Shown here in pieces: positions 50,757 through 62,212 of a DNA stretch of 64,000 nucleotides. The notes under the pieces are model-generated. The model ran no database searches and had not been told where the DNA came from. It worked only from the letters and a program-made list of their open reading frames with translations. The first letter of the stretch is position 1. Every line of letters starts with the position of its first letter. Both the position numbers and the translations under genes were made by a program. The DNA is from an uncultured Phycicoccus sp. (GTDB lineage Bacteria; Actinomycetota; Actinomycetes; Actinomycetales; Dermatophilaceae): the NCBI RefSeq assembly GCF_947495705.1, contig NZ_CANLZR010000004.1, positions 124,001 through 188,000 on the forward strand. The letters are read 5' to 3'.

Positions 50757-51329
50757 ATGACTGCCGCGGAGCCGGCACCTCGGCCGGGGCCCCCTGTGGT
50801 GCTCGTCGAGGGCGAGAGCGACGCCGTCGTCGTCCGGGTCGTGCTCGCTGCACGCGGGACCGAGGCCGAGGTACGGGCGATGGGCGGGGTCACGAACCTC
50901 GCCCGCCACCTCGAGGACCTCGGCGGGCCCGGCCCCGACGTGCTCGTCCTCGTCGACGCGGGTGAGGTGCGGTTCGCGGCCGGCGCCCTGCGCCGGCACG
51001 GCGTCCGCGCCGAGACCACCGAGGAGCTCACGTGGCACGGGGTCTTCGCGTGCGAGCGTGACCTGGAGGACGTGCTCATCGGGGCGGTCGGACCCACGGT
51101 CGTCGTCGACGTGCTCGCGGGGATGGCCGAGCTGGCGGGGTTCCGGACGTTCGCGCAGATGCCGCAGTGGCGGGACCAGCCGGTCGCCGACCAGCTGCAC
51201 CGGTTCGCGGGAGCCGGCTCCGGCCGCAAGGCGCGGCTCGCCGCCCGTCTCGCGGAGCGACTCGACCCGTGGGACCTGCCCCCGCCCCTGGACGCCCTCG
51301 TGCAGGCGGTCGAGGGCGCGGCCCGCTGA
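50757..51329 (+). CDS. Small TOPRIM-domain protein beside NHEJ genes
   Basis: A 190-aa protein with the TOPRIM start VVLVEGESDAVVVRV (E18) and the strand DVLVLVDAGEV with D67; the usual DxD is reduced to D-A-G-E. It is rather like the TOPRIM part of OLD-family nucleases. The C-terminal third is helical (LAARLAERLDPWDLPPPLDALV). ATG 50757 follows a TAGCGT box by 6 nt. It lies between the ligase and Ku genes, so a role in DNA-end processing is possible but unproven. Confidence 0.7.
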   Translation: MTAAEPAPRPGPPVVLVEGESDAVVVRVVLAARGTEAEVRAMGGVTNLARHLEDLGGPGPDVLVLVDAGEVRFAAGALRRHGVRAETTEELTWHGVFACERDLEDVLIGAVGPTVVVDVLAGMAELAGFRTFAQMPQWRDQPVADQLHRFAGAGSGRKARLAARLAERLDPWDLPPPLDALVQAVEGAAR

Positions 51330-51455
51330 CAGCCCGGACCGTCTCCGGCGGTCCGGGCGTGAGGCGCACCGGGACTCCCGCCGGACCGGGCATGGCGCCT
51401 ACGCTGGGATGACGCCGCGCCGACCCGGCGCGCCGACGCAAAGGACGTGACCACG

Positions 51456-52352
51456 ATGCGTGCGATCTGGAAGGGCGCGGTCTCCTTCGGCCTCGTCAAC
51501 GTGCCCGTGCGGCTGTACTCCGCCACCGAGAACCACGACGTCCAGTTCCGCCAGGTCCACCGCGAGGACGGCGGCCGCATCAAGTACAAGCGCACCTGCT
51601 CCATCGACGGCGAGGAGGTCAGCTACGACGACATCGCCAAGGGGTACGAGACCGAGGACGGCGACATGGTCGTCCTCACCGACGAGGACTTCGCCGACCT
51701 GCCGAGCAAGACGTCCAAGGAGATCGGCGTCACGAAGTTCGTGCCCGCCGACCAGATCGACCCGATGTGGCTCGACAAGTCGTACTACCTCGAGCCCGAC
51801 AAGTCGGCGACCAAGCCGTACGTCCTGCTCCGCGACGCGCTCGAGAAGGAGAAGCGGATGGCCATCGTCACGGTGTCCATCCGGACCCGGATGACGATGG
51901 CGGTCCTGCGGGTACGCGACGGCGTCATCGTCATGCAGACGATGCTGTGGCCCGACGAGGTCCGAGCCGCCGACTTCGCCCACGTCGACGAGGAGCAGCA
52001 GGCCACGAAGCAGGAGATGGACATGGCGAAGATGCTCATCGACCAGCTCGCCGGCGACTACGACCCCAGCGAGTACGAGGACGACTACGCGATCGCGGTC
52101 AAGGAGCTCGTCCGCGCCAAGGTCGAGGGCGGCGAGGTGCAGGTGGCCGCCGCCGAGGAGGAGGAGTCCGGCGAGGTGGTCGACCTGCTCGCGGCCCTGT
52201 CGCGCTCGGTCGAGAAGGCCAAGGCGAGCCGGGGCGAGGCGCCCTCGTCCGGCTCGGAGCGGGGCACCGCGAAGAAGACGGCCAAGAAGGCGACGGCCAA
52301 GAAGAGCGCGAGCAAGAAGGCGGAGAAGAAGACGGAGAAGAAGGCGAGCTGA
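51456..52352 (+). CDS. ku: Ku DNA-end-binding protein (bacterial NHEJ)
   Basis: A 298-aa homodimeric ring protein that binds double-strand ends and recruits LigD. The core begins MRAIWKGAVSFGLVNVPVRLYSAT and ends near YAIAVKELVRAK. A Lys/Ala tail of about 35 residues (AKKTAKKATAKKSASKKAEK) follows, as in some actinobacterial Ku proteins with extended DNA binding. ATG 51456 is chosen over GTG 51447 because AAGGA lies 10 nt upstream of it but only 1 nt before the GTG. Confidence 0.94.
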   Translation: MRAIWKGAVSFGLVNVPVRLYSATENHDVQFRQVHREDGGRIKYKRTCSIDGEEVSYDDIAKGYETEDGDMVVLTDEDFADLPSKTSKEIGVTKFVPADQIDPMWLDKSYYLEPDKSATKPYVLLRDALEKEKRMAIVTVSIRTRMTMAVLRVRDGVIVMQTMLWPDEVRAADFAHVDEEQQATKQEMDMAKMLIDQLAGDYDPSEYEDDYAIAVKELVRAKVEGGEVQVAAAEEEESGEVVDLLAALSRSVEKAKASRGEAPSSGSERGTAKKTAKKATAKKSASKKAEKKTEKKAS

Positions 52353-52519
52353 GCAGGGGTCGTCCGGGCGGGAGTTGCTGCGCCCGACCGCGACCCGCTC
52401 CGCGCGTCGCGCGCACTCGCCCGTCCGGGCGGGGAGTTCGGGTTACGCTCCGCCGTGCCAGTGCTTAGCATCGAGTCACGACCAGGACCGGTGGGCCGGG
52501 CGAGGCACACGGAGGAACC

Positions 52520-54637
52520 ATGACCACGAGGCTGCGCCGGGTGCTGGGCCTGGCCCTCGCGGCCGGGGTCGCCGCGGCCTCCGCCGTCGGTGGCGCCGCC
52601 TCGGCGGTGGCCTCCGAGGAGGGTCTCACCGTTCAGGCGAGCAGCCGGTACGTCGTCGGGGCGAAGTCCGAGGTCGTCCGCGCGACGATGACCCTCGACC
52701 TGCGCAACGTCAGCCCCGACCGTGAGGGCGACGGTGGCGTGTACACGTACTACTTCGACGCCTACGCCGTCCCGATCCCCACCAGCTCGGAGCGCGTCGT
52801 GGCCAGGAGCGAAGGGTCGACCCTGCCGGTCTCGGTGCGGGCCACCGACGACCCCAGCACCTCCCTGGCCCGCATCTCCTTCCCCAACCTCACCTACGGC
52901 GACCGCCGTCGCATCGAGCTCACCTTCGACATCGTCGGCGAGGCGGCCCGCTCGGCGGACCAGACCCGGGTGGGCCCGGGCTACGCCACGTTCGTCGCCT
53001 ACGGGCCCGGCGACGAGGGGCGCAACACCGTGCAGGTGGTCGCGCCGGCCGATATGACGTTCACGAGCACCGTCGACCTGTACGACAGCGGCGGCTCCGG
53101 GGACACCTCCACCTACACCGCCACCGAGAACACCTTCGAGGGCGGACTGTGGTCGGTCGTGTCGCTGCGCGACCCGAGCCAGACCAGCGAGCGCGTCGTC
53201 GACGTCGGTGACCTCTCGTTCGTTCTCGAGAGCTTCCCCGACGACGACCAGTGGGCCGCGTTCGTCGCGGACACCGTCACCGACGGCCTCCCCACGCTCG
53301 TGGACCTCGTCGACAACCCGTGGCCCGGCGGGCTGCAGCGCATCCGCGAGGACGCCGCGCCGTCGCTGCGGGGTTTCGACGGCTGGTTCGACCCGACGGG
53401 GGACGAGATCGTCGTCGGCGAGCAGCTCGACGACGACCTCATCTTCCACGAGCTGTCCCACGCATGGGTCTCCGGCGACCGATTCGACGAACGGTGGCTG
53501 TTCGAGGGTCTCGCCCAGGCCATCGCCGAGCGGGCGGTGAAGGCCACCGGGGGCACGCCCGCGCAGCGTGCCTCGGTGGCGCGCTCGGCCGACGGCGCCG
53601 TCGCGCTCAACGCGTGGGAGGGTGACGCCGGCGACCGCTCGGGCGATGTCGACTCCTACGCCTACCCCGCCTCCTACCAGGTGATGACGACCCTGCTGGG
53701 TGGCCTGGACGACGACGAGTTCGCCGGGGTGGTGGGAGCCGGCATCCGGGGTGAGCGCGCCTACGACCCGGCGGGCACCGTCACCCCGAGCGCGGGGCGC
53801 ACGTCGTGGTCGGACTGGCTGGACCTGGTCCAGACCCGGGGCGGAGTCGAGGACGCGCCGGACGTGTTCGTGGAGTGGGTGCTCACCCCCGAGCAGGAGG
53901 ACCAGCTGGCGGCCAGGGAGCGGGAGCGCGCCGGGTACGAGCAGGTCGACACCGCCGACGGGGCCTGGCTGCCACCCGAGGGTCTGCGCGACGCGCTGTC
54001 CTCGTGGGACTTCGAGCGCGCCGGCTCGGTCAGGGCGGCCGTGGCCGATCTCGGCGACGATGCCCGTGCCGTCCAGCAGGCCGCCGAGCGCACCGGCCTC
54101 GACGTCCCCGACCGGGTGCGGCTGTCGTACGAGCGGGCCAGCCTCGAGGACGACTACGCCGCGCTCACGACGTCGCTGCCCGCGGCCGCCGACGCCATCA
54201 CGGCGGTCGGTGCGGCCCGCCGTGCCGCCGACGCCGCCGACGACCCCTTCACCGACCTCGGGGCCACCGTCCTCGGGGTCGAGGACCGGGCCGACCGGGC
54301 CGAGGTGCTGCTCGACGGCGGTGAGGTCGCGGAGGCACGAGCCGCCGCTCAGGACGCCACCGACCGGGCCGGCTGGGCCCTGGCCCTCGGGCTCGGCCTG
54401 CCGCTGGCCGGCCTGCTCCTTCTCGTCGGCGGTGGCTGGTTCGGTGTGCTCGCGGTCCGCCGTCGGGCGGCGCCCGCACCGCGGCGGTCGCGGCACTCCA
54501 GTGGCCCGGGGGTGGCACCGGGCGAGGCGGCCGGCTCCGAGCAGCCACACGCCGAGGAGGACGAGCCCGAGGACGAGACCGAGGACCAGACCGAGGACGA
54601 GGCGTCGCGCGAGGCGACCGCCCGGCGACCGTCCTGA
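52520..54637 (+). CDS. Secreted zinc metallopeptidase-like protein with C-terminal anchor
   Basis: A 705-aa exported protein. A signal peptide of about 32 aa is followed by a beta-rich N-terminal region, then a gluzincin-type site HELSH (H310, E311, H314) with E329 in WLFEGLAQ, 14 residues later, the PF13485-like layout. A helical region and one TM segment (AGWALALGLGLPLAGLLLLV) follow, then a short acidic cytoplasmic tail. It would act outside the cell, bound to the membrane. Substrate is unknown. A TAGCAT box lies upstream, as before the BMP gene. Confidence 0.8.
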   Translation: MTTRLRRVLGLALAAGVAAASAVGGAASAVASEEGLTVQASSRYVVGAKSEVVRATMTLDLRNVSPDREGDGGVYTYYFDAYAVPIPTSSERVVARSEGSTLPVSVRATDDPSTSLARISFPNLTYGDRRRIELTFDIVGEAARSADQTRVGPGYATFVAYGPGDEGRNTVQVVAPADMTFTSTVDLYDSGGSGDTSTYTATENTFEGGLWSVVSLRDPSQTSERVVDVGDLSFVLESFPDDDQWAAFVADTVTDGLPTLVDLVDNPWPGGLQRIREDAAPSLRGFDGWFDPTGDEIVVGEQLDDDLIFHELSHAWVSGDRFDERWLFEGLAQAIAERAVKATGGTPAQRASVARSADGAVALNAWEGDAGDRSGDVDSYAYPASYQVMTTLLGGLDDDEFAGVVGAGIRGERAYDPAGTVTPSAGRTSWSDWLDLVQTRGGVEDAPDVFVEWVLTPEQEDQLAARERERAGYEQVDTADGAWLPPEGLRDALSSWDFERAGSVRAAVADLGDDARAVQQAAERTGLDVPDRVRLSYERASLEDDYAALTTSLPAAADAITAVGAARRAADAADDPFTDLGATVLGVEDRADRAEVLLDGGEVAEARAAAQDATDRAGWALALGLGLPLAGLLLLVGGGWFGVLAVRRRAAPAPRRSRHSSGPGVAPGEAAGSEQPHAEEDEPEDETEDQTEDEASREATARRPS

Positions 54638-54656
54638 GGCCGGGGGTCGGCCCGGC

Positions 54657-55178
54657 TCAGAGCACCCGGAGCATCCTGGTGTTGCCGAGCGTGTTCGGCT
54701 TGACCCGCTCGAGGTCGAGGAACTCCGCCACGCCCTCGTCGTAGGACCGCAGCAGCTCGGCGTACACCTGGGGGTCGACCGCCTGGCCCTCGATGGGCTC
54801 GAAACCGTGCCGCTCGAAGAACCGGGTCTCGAAGGTCAGACAGAACAGCCGCGACAGCCCCAGCTCCCGGGCCCGGTCGACGAGACGCTGGAGGATCGCC
54901 GCCCCGACGCCCCGGCCGAGCACCGACCGGTCGACCGCCAGGGTCCGCACCTCCCCGAGGTCCTCCCACAGCACGTGCATCGCCCCGCAGCCGACGATCC
55001 GACCGTCCAGCTCGGCGACGACGAAGTCCGCGACCGACTCGTAGTAGGCGACGGCCTCCTTCTGCAGGAGGACGCGGGCCTCGGCGAGCGGGGCGACGAG
55101 GCCTCGGATGGCCCGGACGTCCGCGGGGCGGGCGGGCCGGACGACGGGGGTCAGCGGGCGGGGATCGGGCGTCGACAC
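54657..55178 (-). CDS. GNAT acetyltransferase, ArgA-like amino-acid N-acetyltransferase
   Basis: A 173-aa acetyltransferase: RPARPADVRAIRGLVAPLAE, VDRSVLGRGVGAAILQRLV (acetyl-CoA-binding R/Q-x-x-G-x-A region) and RFFERHGFEPIEG. This is the type of mycobacterial ArgA, which makes N-acetylglutamate for arginine synthesis. The GTG start at 55178 has TACGCT 6 nt upstream, so the mRNA is likely leaderless. A general GNAT role is the alternative. Confidence 0.82.
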   Translation of the reverse strand: MSTPDPRPLTPVVRPARPADVRAIRGLVAPLAEARVLLQKEAVAYYESVADFVVAELDGRIVGCGAMHVLWEDLGEVRTLAVDRSVLGRGVGAAILQRLVDRARELGLSRLFCLTFETRFFERHGFEPIEGQAVDPQVYAELLRSYDEGVAEFLDLERVKPNTLGNTRMLRVL

Positions 55179-55233
55179 GTCGGCAGCGTAGTGGGGTCCG
55201 CCGCAGCGGCGACACCGAGGACCGGGCATGGGT

Positions 55234-55267
55234 GCGGCCCGCCACCGCAGGGGTGGTGGCGGGCCGC
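55234..55267 (-). terminator. GC-rich hairpin upstream of the argA-like gene
   Basis: Perfect 13-bp arms GCGGCCCGCCACC and GGTGGCGGGCCGC with an 8-nt loop. It may be a second clpC terminator or part of an AT-GC boundary structure. Confidence 0.4.
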
Positions 55268-55448
55268 TGCAAGAGGCCCCGGAGGCCCTTGCACAAACAA
55301 GTGTGCGTGATGTCGGCGTTTGATGGGGTAAAGGAAACGTCAAGTTTTGTTCAGGGACTCCGGTCCGCACGAGATTGATGATCCACGCTCGATGAATTCG
55401 GGCTGAAACAAAAGCGTCAGCTTTCAACGACCTTTGTCGCCGACAAAC

Positions 55449-55486
55449 GTCGACGGCCCCCGACCATGCGGTCGGGGGCCGTCGAC
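55449..55486 (-). terminator. clpC terminator
   Basis: A 17-bp stem, GTCGACGGCCCCCGACC and GGTCGGGGGCCGTCGAC, with a 4-nt loop, 14 bp downstream of the clpC stop on the minus strand. Confidence 0.75.
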
Positions 55487-55499
55487 GAGTGGAGAAACG

Positions 55500-58019
<2,520 letters not shown>

Positions 58020-58190
58020 GGTGCTACTCCTGACGTCGAGTCCCCTCGATGCTAGTCGCGCCACCTGGGGGCGGTGCCGCCACCGCTCAAGAAGCGGCAC
58101 GCGGGCGCGTCGACGTACTGGTCAACGCCTACCCAGGTCTGCGGTGTTCCGCCCACCCGGCGCGTTCGCCGAGGGCGGACAGGGACGCGC

Positions 58191-58231
58191 GCGACGCCCC
58201 CGGTCCGGGTGCACCGGGCCAGGGGCGTCGC
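58191..58231 (-). terminator. Terminator after the surface-protein gene
   Basis: Stem GCGACGCCCCCGGTCC with GGGCCAGGGGCGTCGC (two non-Watson-Crick pairs), starting 8 bp after the stop on the minus strand. Confidence 0.6.
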
Positions 58232-58238
58232 GTGTGGG

Positions 58239-60497
58239 TCAGGCCGAGAGCCGCTCGAGGCGCCCGCGCACGAGGACCAGCCCGACACCGAGACCGATCG
58301 CGAGGAGGGCGAGGGTGGCGAGCGCCTGCAGCGCGCCGCTCACCCCGGTGGCCGCGAGGGCGACCGGCACGACGGGCAGGGCGGTCACGGCTCGCTCGTC
58401 CCCGAGAAGGACGAAGGTGCCGTCCCGGCCGAGGCCGAAGCGCAGGACACCCTGGACGGCCCCGCCGTCGAAGGCGTTCCCGTCGGCGATGAGCCGGTGC
58501 TCTCCGCTCTCGAGGGTGCGCGGCAGGACCGCGTCGATCCGGGCCGTGCCGTCAGCGGCGACCTCGACGGTCCCGAGGATCTGCGGGGTCGAGCGGACCG
58601 TCAGGGTGAGGGTGCTCCCCGGCTGGAGACCGGAGCCGACCGCCGAGACCGGCGCACCGGCGACCCGGTCGCCGATGGACGCGTCGATCCCGGCCGCGAC
58701 GTCGGTGTCGACGTCGGCGATCTCGACCGTGCGGCTCGCCGAGCCCGGGTTGGTCAGCCGGTCGCCGTCGGCGTCCGCCGTGACGACGCACGGTCCCGCA
58801 GCGAGGGCCACGAGCTCGTCACCGTCGAACGCGCAGGCGCCGGAGGCCGCGAGGGTGACCGGGAGGTCGAACTCGGAGGAACCCGTGACGCCGGTGGTCG
58901 GCGCCCCGAGGGTCGGGGCGTCGAAGGCGTCGATCGAGACGACCTGGTCACGCAGCGCGACCTCCTCGGTGCCCACGACCGACTCGGCGGCCGCGGTGTG
59001 GTCGTCTCCGGGCTGGGCGGCGGTCACCGTGCAGCCCCCGACATCGGTGACGGTGAGCAGCCCGTTCTCGACGGTGCAGGCTCCGTCACCCGTGAGGGCG
59101 ACCGGCAGCCCGACCGAGGACGCTGCGGTGAGCTGGACGGGGTCCTGACCGTAGACCAGGGGCGGCAGCGGTGCGAGGACGAGCGACTGCGAGCGCTTGC
59201 CCACCTCCGCGGTGGCGACACCCTCCCCGGCCAGGGTCTCCTCGTCACCGGCGGACCGGCCGGTGACGGTGCACGTGCCGACGTCGACGAGGTGGAGCAT
59301 CGTCCCGTCCCGGACCACGCACGCGCCGTCGGCGGCGAAGGTGACCGGTAGCCCGGCGCTCGAGGTGGCTGACAGCTCGACCGGCGTCCCGGCGTACACG
59401 AGGTCCTCGGGCAGTGCCCCGACGGTGACCGTCTGGGCGCGCTTGGCGACGACGACGTCGCCGGAGGCCGCGGACGGGGCGGTCCCGCGCGTGCCGGCGT
59501 ACTCCGCGGCGTAGGCGTAGGAGCCGACGCCGCGCACGATGTCGGTGAGGACGTCGGTGCCGTCGTCGCCGAGCCGCAGGGTGTGCGCCACGCCGTCGAA
59601 GGTGAGGTGGACGGTGCCACCGGTCACGCCGGAGACGGCGACCCGGAGCGCGAACGGCTCGCCGCTGGTCGGCTCGGCGGGCTCGATCGTGACCGTCGTC
59701 GAGGTGACCGCCAGCGGAGTGGCCGTCACGGCGTCGGATGCGGGTGAGGAACCGAGGATGTTCTCGGCGGTGACGACGAACTCGTACTCCGTCCCGTTCC
59801 TCAGCCCCACGACGTCCATCGACGTCACGGGCGGGGTCCCCCGGACGCTGCCGCAGTCGGACCGGGCGTCTCCGACGGGACCGCAGGAGACGGTGTACGA
59901 CGTGACGCCACCCGCGGTGTCACTCGGGGCGGTCCACGACAGGGCGGCCGCGCCGTCCTGCGCCTGCGCGGCGACGGCGCGCGGAGCCGACGGCACCCGG
60001 GTCGAGAAGGTGAGGTTCACGGTGCCGCGGGAGTACGTCGAGAAGCCGCCCAGACCGATCTCGTACCGCACGCCGGCCTGCAGCGTGACCCTGAGCGCGG
60101 CGTCGAGCCCGTACGAGTCGTCGTTCTGGGTGACGAGGCTGCCGCTGCGCCACACCTCGAGGGTGTTGTCCCACCCGCCGGGGCTCAGTGACGTCGCCCG
60201 CATGTAGACGGACACGGTCTCAGCCGGCACCCACGAGTACCACGCGACGTTGTTCCAGGACTGCCCGTCGGTGCCCCGGGGCGTCGTCATGTGCGCGTTG
60301 CTCGCGACGAACGAGGAGTCCAGGTCGGCGACGGGCAGCGGCACCGCGGTGGTGCGGGTCGCCCCGCCGGGGGTGTTGGCGTGGGCTGCGGTCGCGGGGA
60401 TCACGAGACCCAGCGCGACAAGGAGGACGGCGAGCACCGGACGCAGGGCCCGGGTGAGACGGACCCGCGCAGCGCGCGCGGGCAGGGGGAAGGGCAT
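58239..60497 (-). CDS. Secreted FN3/Ig-like surface protein with LAATG anchor
   Basis: A 752-aa exported protein. Signal peptide of about 40 aa (VLAVLLVALGLVIPATAAHA), an N-terminal beta domain, an FN3 domain at about 169-261, repeated Ig-like segments with paired cysteines (ACVV/CTVT, ACTV/CTVT, ACAF/CVVT), and a C-terminal LAATG (714-718) plus TM segment and basic tail RGRLERLSA. The layout fits a class E sortase substrate (LAXTG). It probably covers the cell surface; binding partner unknown. RBS AGGAG precedes ATG 60497. Confidence 0.83.
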   Translation of the reverse strand: MPFPLPARAARVRLTRALRPVLAVLLVALGLVIPATAAHANTPGGATRTTAVPLPVADLDSSFVASNAHMTTPRGTDGQSWNNVAWYSWVPAETVSVYMRATSLSPGGWDNTLEVWRSGSLVTQNDDSYGLDAALRVTLQAGVRYEIGLGGFSTYSRGTVNLTFSTRVPSAPRAVAAQAQDGAAALSWTAPSDTAGGVTSYTVSCGPVGDARSDCGSVRGTPPVTSMDVVGLRNGTEYEFVVTAENILGSSPASDAVTATPLAVTSTTVTIEPAEPTSGEPFALRVAVSGVTGGTVHLTFDGVAHTLRLGDDGTDVLTDIVRGVGSYAYAAEYAGTRGTAPSAASGDVVVAKRAQTVTVGALPEDLVYAGTPVELSATSSAGLPVTFAADGACVVRDGTMLHLVDVGTCTVTGRSAGDEETLAGEGVATAEVGKRSQSLVLAPLPPLVYGQDPVQLTAASSVGLPVALTGDGACTVENGLLTVTDVGGCTVTAAQPGDDHTAAAESVVGTEEVALRDQVVSIDAFDAPTLGAPTTGVTGSSEFDLPVTLAASGACAFDGDELVALAAGPCVVTADADGDRLTNPGSASRTVEIADVDTDVAAGIDASIGDRVAGAPVSAVGSGLQPGSTLTLTVRSTPQILGTVEVAADGTARIDAVLPRTLESGEHRLIADGNAFDGGAVQGVLRFGLGRDGTFVLLGDERAVTALPVVPVALAATGVSGALQALATLALLAIGLGVGLVLVRGRLERLSA

Positions 60498-60780
60498 CGA
60501 GGCTCCTGGGTCGGGTTCACGAGAGTCGTCGTGACCGAGGAGCAGCCGGGGGCGCGGTGCACTCGGCTCGCCGATCCCCCCGTTGCGGCCCGCTCCCGGT
60601 CCGACATCGCAGGACACTAGGGCCGACCACCCCGGACGGGCTCCTGCTCAGGCGGATTGGCCGCCGTGTCGCAGAGAACTCGGCCGAACGGACGAGTCGC
60701 GACCGACGGGTGGTCGGGGTCAGCGGGTGAAACCACCCGGAAGTGCGGGTCTACCCCCGGGCCGCGGGCACACTGGGCCG

Positions 60781-61653
60781 ATGACCACGCTCGGCACGAT
60801 CTTCCACCCCGGGCTCGAGCCCGAAGCCCTCCTGCCCTTCGCGCGCTCCGCCGAGGACGCCGGGCTCGACCAGCTGTGGGTCTGGGAGGACTGCTTCCGT
60901 GAGGGCGGCATCGCGTCCGCCGCGTCCGCCCTCGGCGCCACGGCGCGCATCCGGGTCGGCATCGGCGTCCTCCCGGTGCCGTTGCGGAACGTCGCACTCA
61001 CCGCGATGGAGCTCGCGACCCTCGAGCGCATCCACCCCGGGCGGCTCGTAGCGGGCATCGGGCACGGGGTCCAGGGCTGGATGGACCAGGTCGGTGCGCG
61101 CCCGCGGTCCCCGCTCACCCTGCTGCGCGAGTACACCGAGGCGTTGCAGCGGCTCCTCGCCGGGGAGACCGTGACGACGGCGGGCGAGTACGTCCGGCTC
61201 GACGACGTCCGGCTGTCCTGGCCGCCGCACTCCCCGCTCGCCCTGCACCTCGCGGGTGAGGGGCCCCGCACCCTCGACCTCGTCGGCGCCCTCGGGGACG
61301 GGCTCGTCGTCCCCGGTGGCTACACCCCCGAGCGGCTGCGGTCCGTCGTGCAGCGGGTGGCGGACGCCGCGGCGACGGCCGGAAGACCCCGGCCGGAGGT
61401 CACGACGTTCCTGCCCTGCGCGTTCGGCGCGGACGGCGAGCAGCGGATCGCCGAGCACCGGCTCCGGCTCGACGTCCCGGCGGACGCGCCGGCCACCGAG
61501 GTGTGGGGCGACCCGCAGCGGGTCGCCGAGGGGGTCCTCGCCTACGCCGCCGCCGGGGCCGACGCCGTCGCGCTGCTGCCTGTCGGGGACGCGGACCTGC
61601 CGGCGTTCACGGCCGCGGCCGGAGCGGTCAGGGTGGCGCTGGACGCGCACTGA
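60781..61653 (+). CDS. LLM-class F420/FMN-dependent oxidoreductase
   Basis: A 290-aa luciferase-like TIM barrel: LEPEALLPFARSAEDAGLDQLWVWED at the start, then RIRVGIGVLPVPLRNVALTA and RLVAGIGHGVQGWM. F420-binding members are common in actinobacteria. ATG 60781 follows CACACT by 6 nt and has no ribosome-binding site. It converges with the hypothetical gene at 61671. Substrate not readable. Confidence 0.85.
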   Translation: MTTLGTIFHPGLEPEALLPFARSAEDAGLDQLWVWEDCFREGGIASAASALGATARIRVGIGVLPVPLRNVALTAMELATLERIHPGRLVAGIGHGVQGWMDQVGARPRSPLTLLREYTEALQRLLAGETVTTAGEYVRLDDVRLSWPPHSPLALHLAGEGPRTLDLVGALGDGLVVPGGYTPERLRSVVQRVADAAATAGRPRPEVTTFLPCAFGADGEQRIAEHRLRLDVPADAPATEVWGDPQRVAEGVLAYAAAGADAVALLPVGDADLPAFTAAAGAVRVALDAH

Positions 61654-61670
61654 CCCGACGTGCAGGCGGC

Positions 61671-62165
61671 TCAGCCCGGGTGGACCTCGTCGGACACGAC
61701 GGTGACCCGCAGGACGACCTCGGAGCCGCGCCGGGACTCCAGGAGCACCGGCATCCCGGGGCGGGTGCGGTCGAACCAGTAGGTGTCGACCGCGTCGCCG
61801 TCGCTGACGGTGTACCGGAAGCAGTCGAGGTCGCCGAGGGGATGGTCGAGGCGGGCTCGTTGCACCGTCGACCGCTCCCGGGGGAACGAGGCGTGCGCCT
61901 GGAGCGAGCGCCACGTCGACCGGTCGCGGCCCGTCTCCGGGCCGGGCCTCCCGTCGGCCCCGAGCGGGGCCCGGACCTGGGTCGTCCCCCTCGCATCCCC
62001 GCCGACGAAGGTGACGGTGCGCGTCTGCGGAGGCTGCCCGGCCGGCTCGACCCGGAGAACGATGGTCCGCCCGTCGGGGCAGCCCCGGCGGATCTCCTCG
62101 GCGGTGAACGGGGTCGGCAGGTGCCCCGGCTCGACGAGGTGCGCGTCGGCGCCGCGGATCGTCAC
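61671..62165 (-). CDS. Hypothetical protein
   Basis: A 164-aa soluble protein starting GTG (MTIRGADAHLVEPGHLP). It is beta-rich: RTIVLRVEPAGQPPQTRTVTFVGG, a middle part with HPLGDLDCFRYTVSDGDAVDTYWFDRTRPGMPVLL, and VVLRVTVVSDEV at the end. The YTVSDGD..TYWFD segment is like short lipoprotein-like or DUF3108-type beta sheets, but I do not recognise a family. It lies next to nei on the same strand, 48 bp apart. Confidence 0.6.
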   Translation of the reverse strand: MTIRGADAHLVEPGHLPTPFTAEEIRRGCPDGRTIVLRVEPAGQPPQTRTVTFVGGDARGTTQVRAPLGADGRPGPETGRDRSTWRSLQAHASFPRERSTVQRARLDHPLGDLDCFRYTVSDGDAVDTYWFDRTRPGMPVLLESRRGSEVVLRVTVVSDEVHPG

Positions 62166-62212
62166 GGGTCCCTGCCTACCAGTCGCCGGGTACCGGTGTC
62201 ACGGAGTTGGGG

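Larger units (their letters stand above)
55179..55499. other. 321-bp intergenic region with two hairpins
   Basis: Between argA-like and clpC genes, both on the minus strand. It holds the clpC terminator (55449-55486) and a GC-rich hairpin (55234-55246 with 55255-55267, GCGGCCCGCCACC and GGTGGCGGGCCGC). The rest (55300-55440) is AT-rich for this genome and contains runs such as AAACGTCAAGTTTTG. I see no coding frame or tRNA in it. Confidence 0.7.

Noticed and set aside
52361-52438. Two GC-rich direct repeats (CGTCCGGGCGGGAGTT-like) after ku
   Set aside because: Short, imperfect and GC-only; no structure or other copy supports a function.
55179-55499. A tRNA or small RNA gene in the argA-clpC gap
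   Set aside because: The hairpins do not form a cloverleaf and no CCA or T-loop sequence is seen; the stems are better read as terminators.
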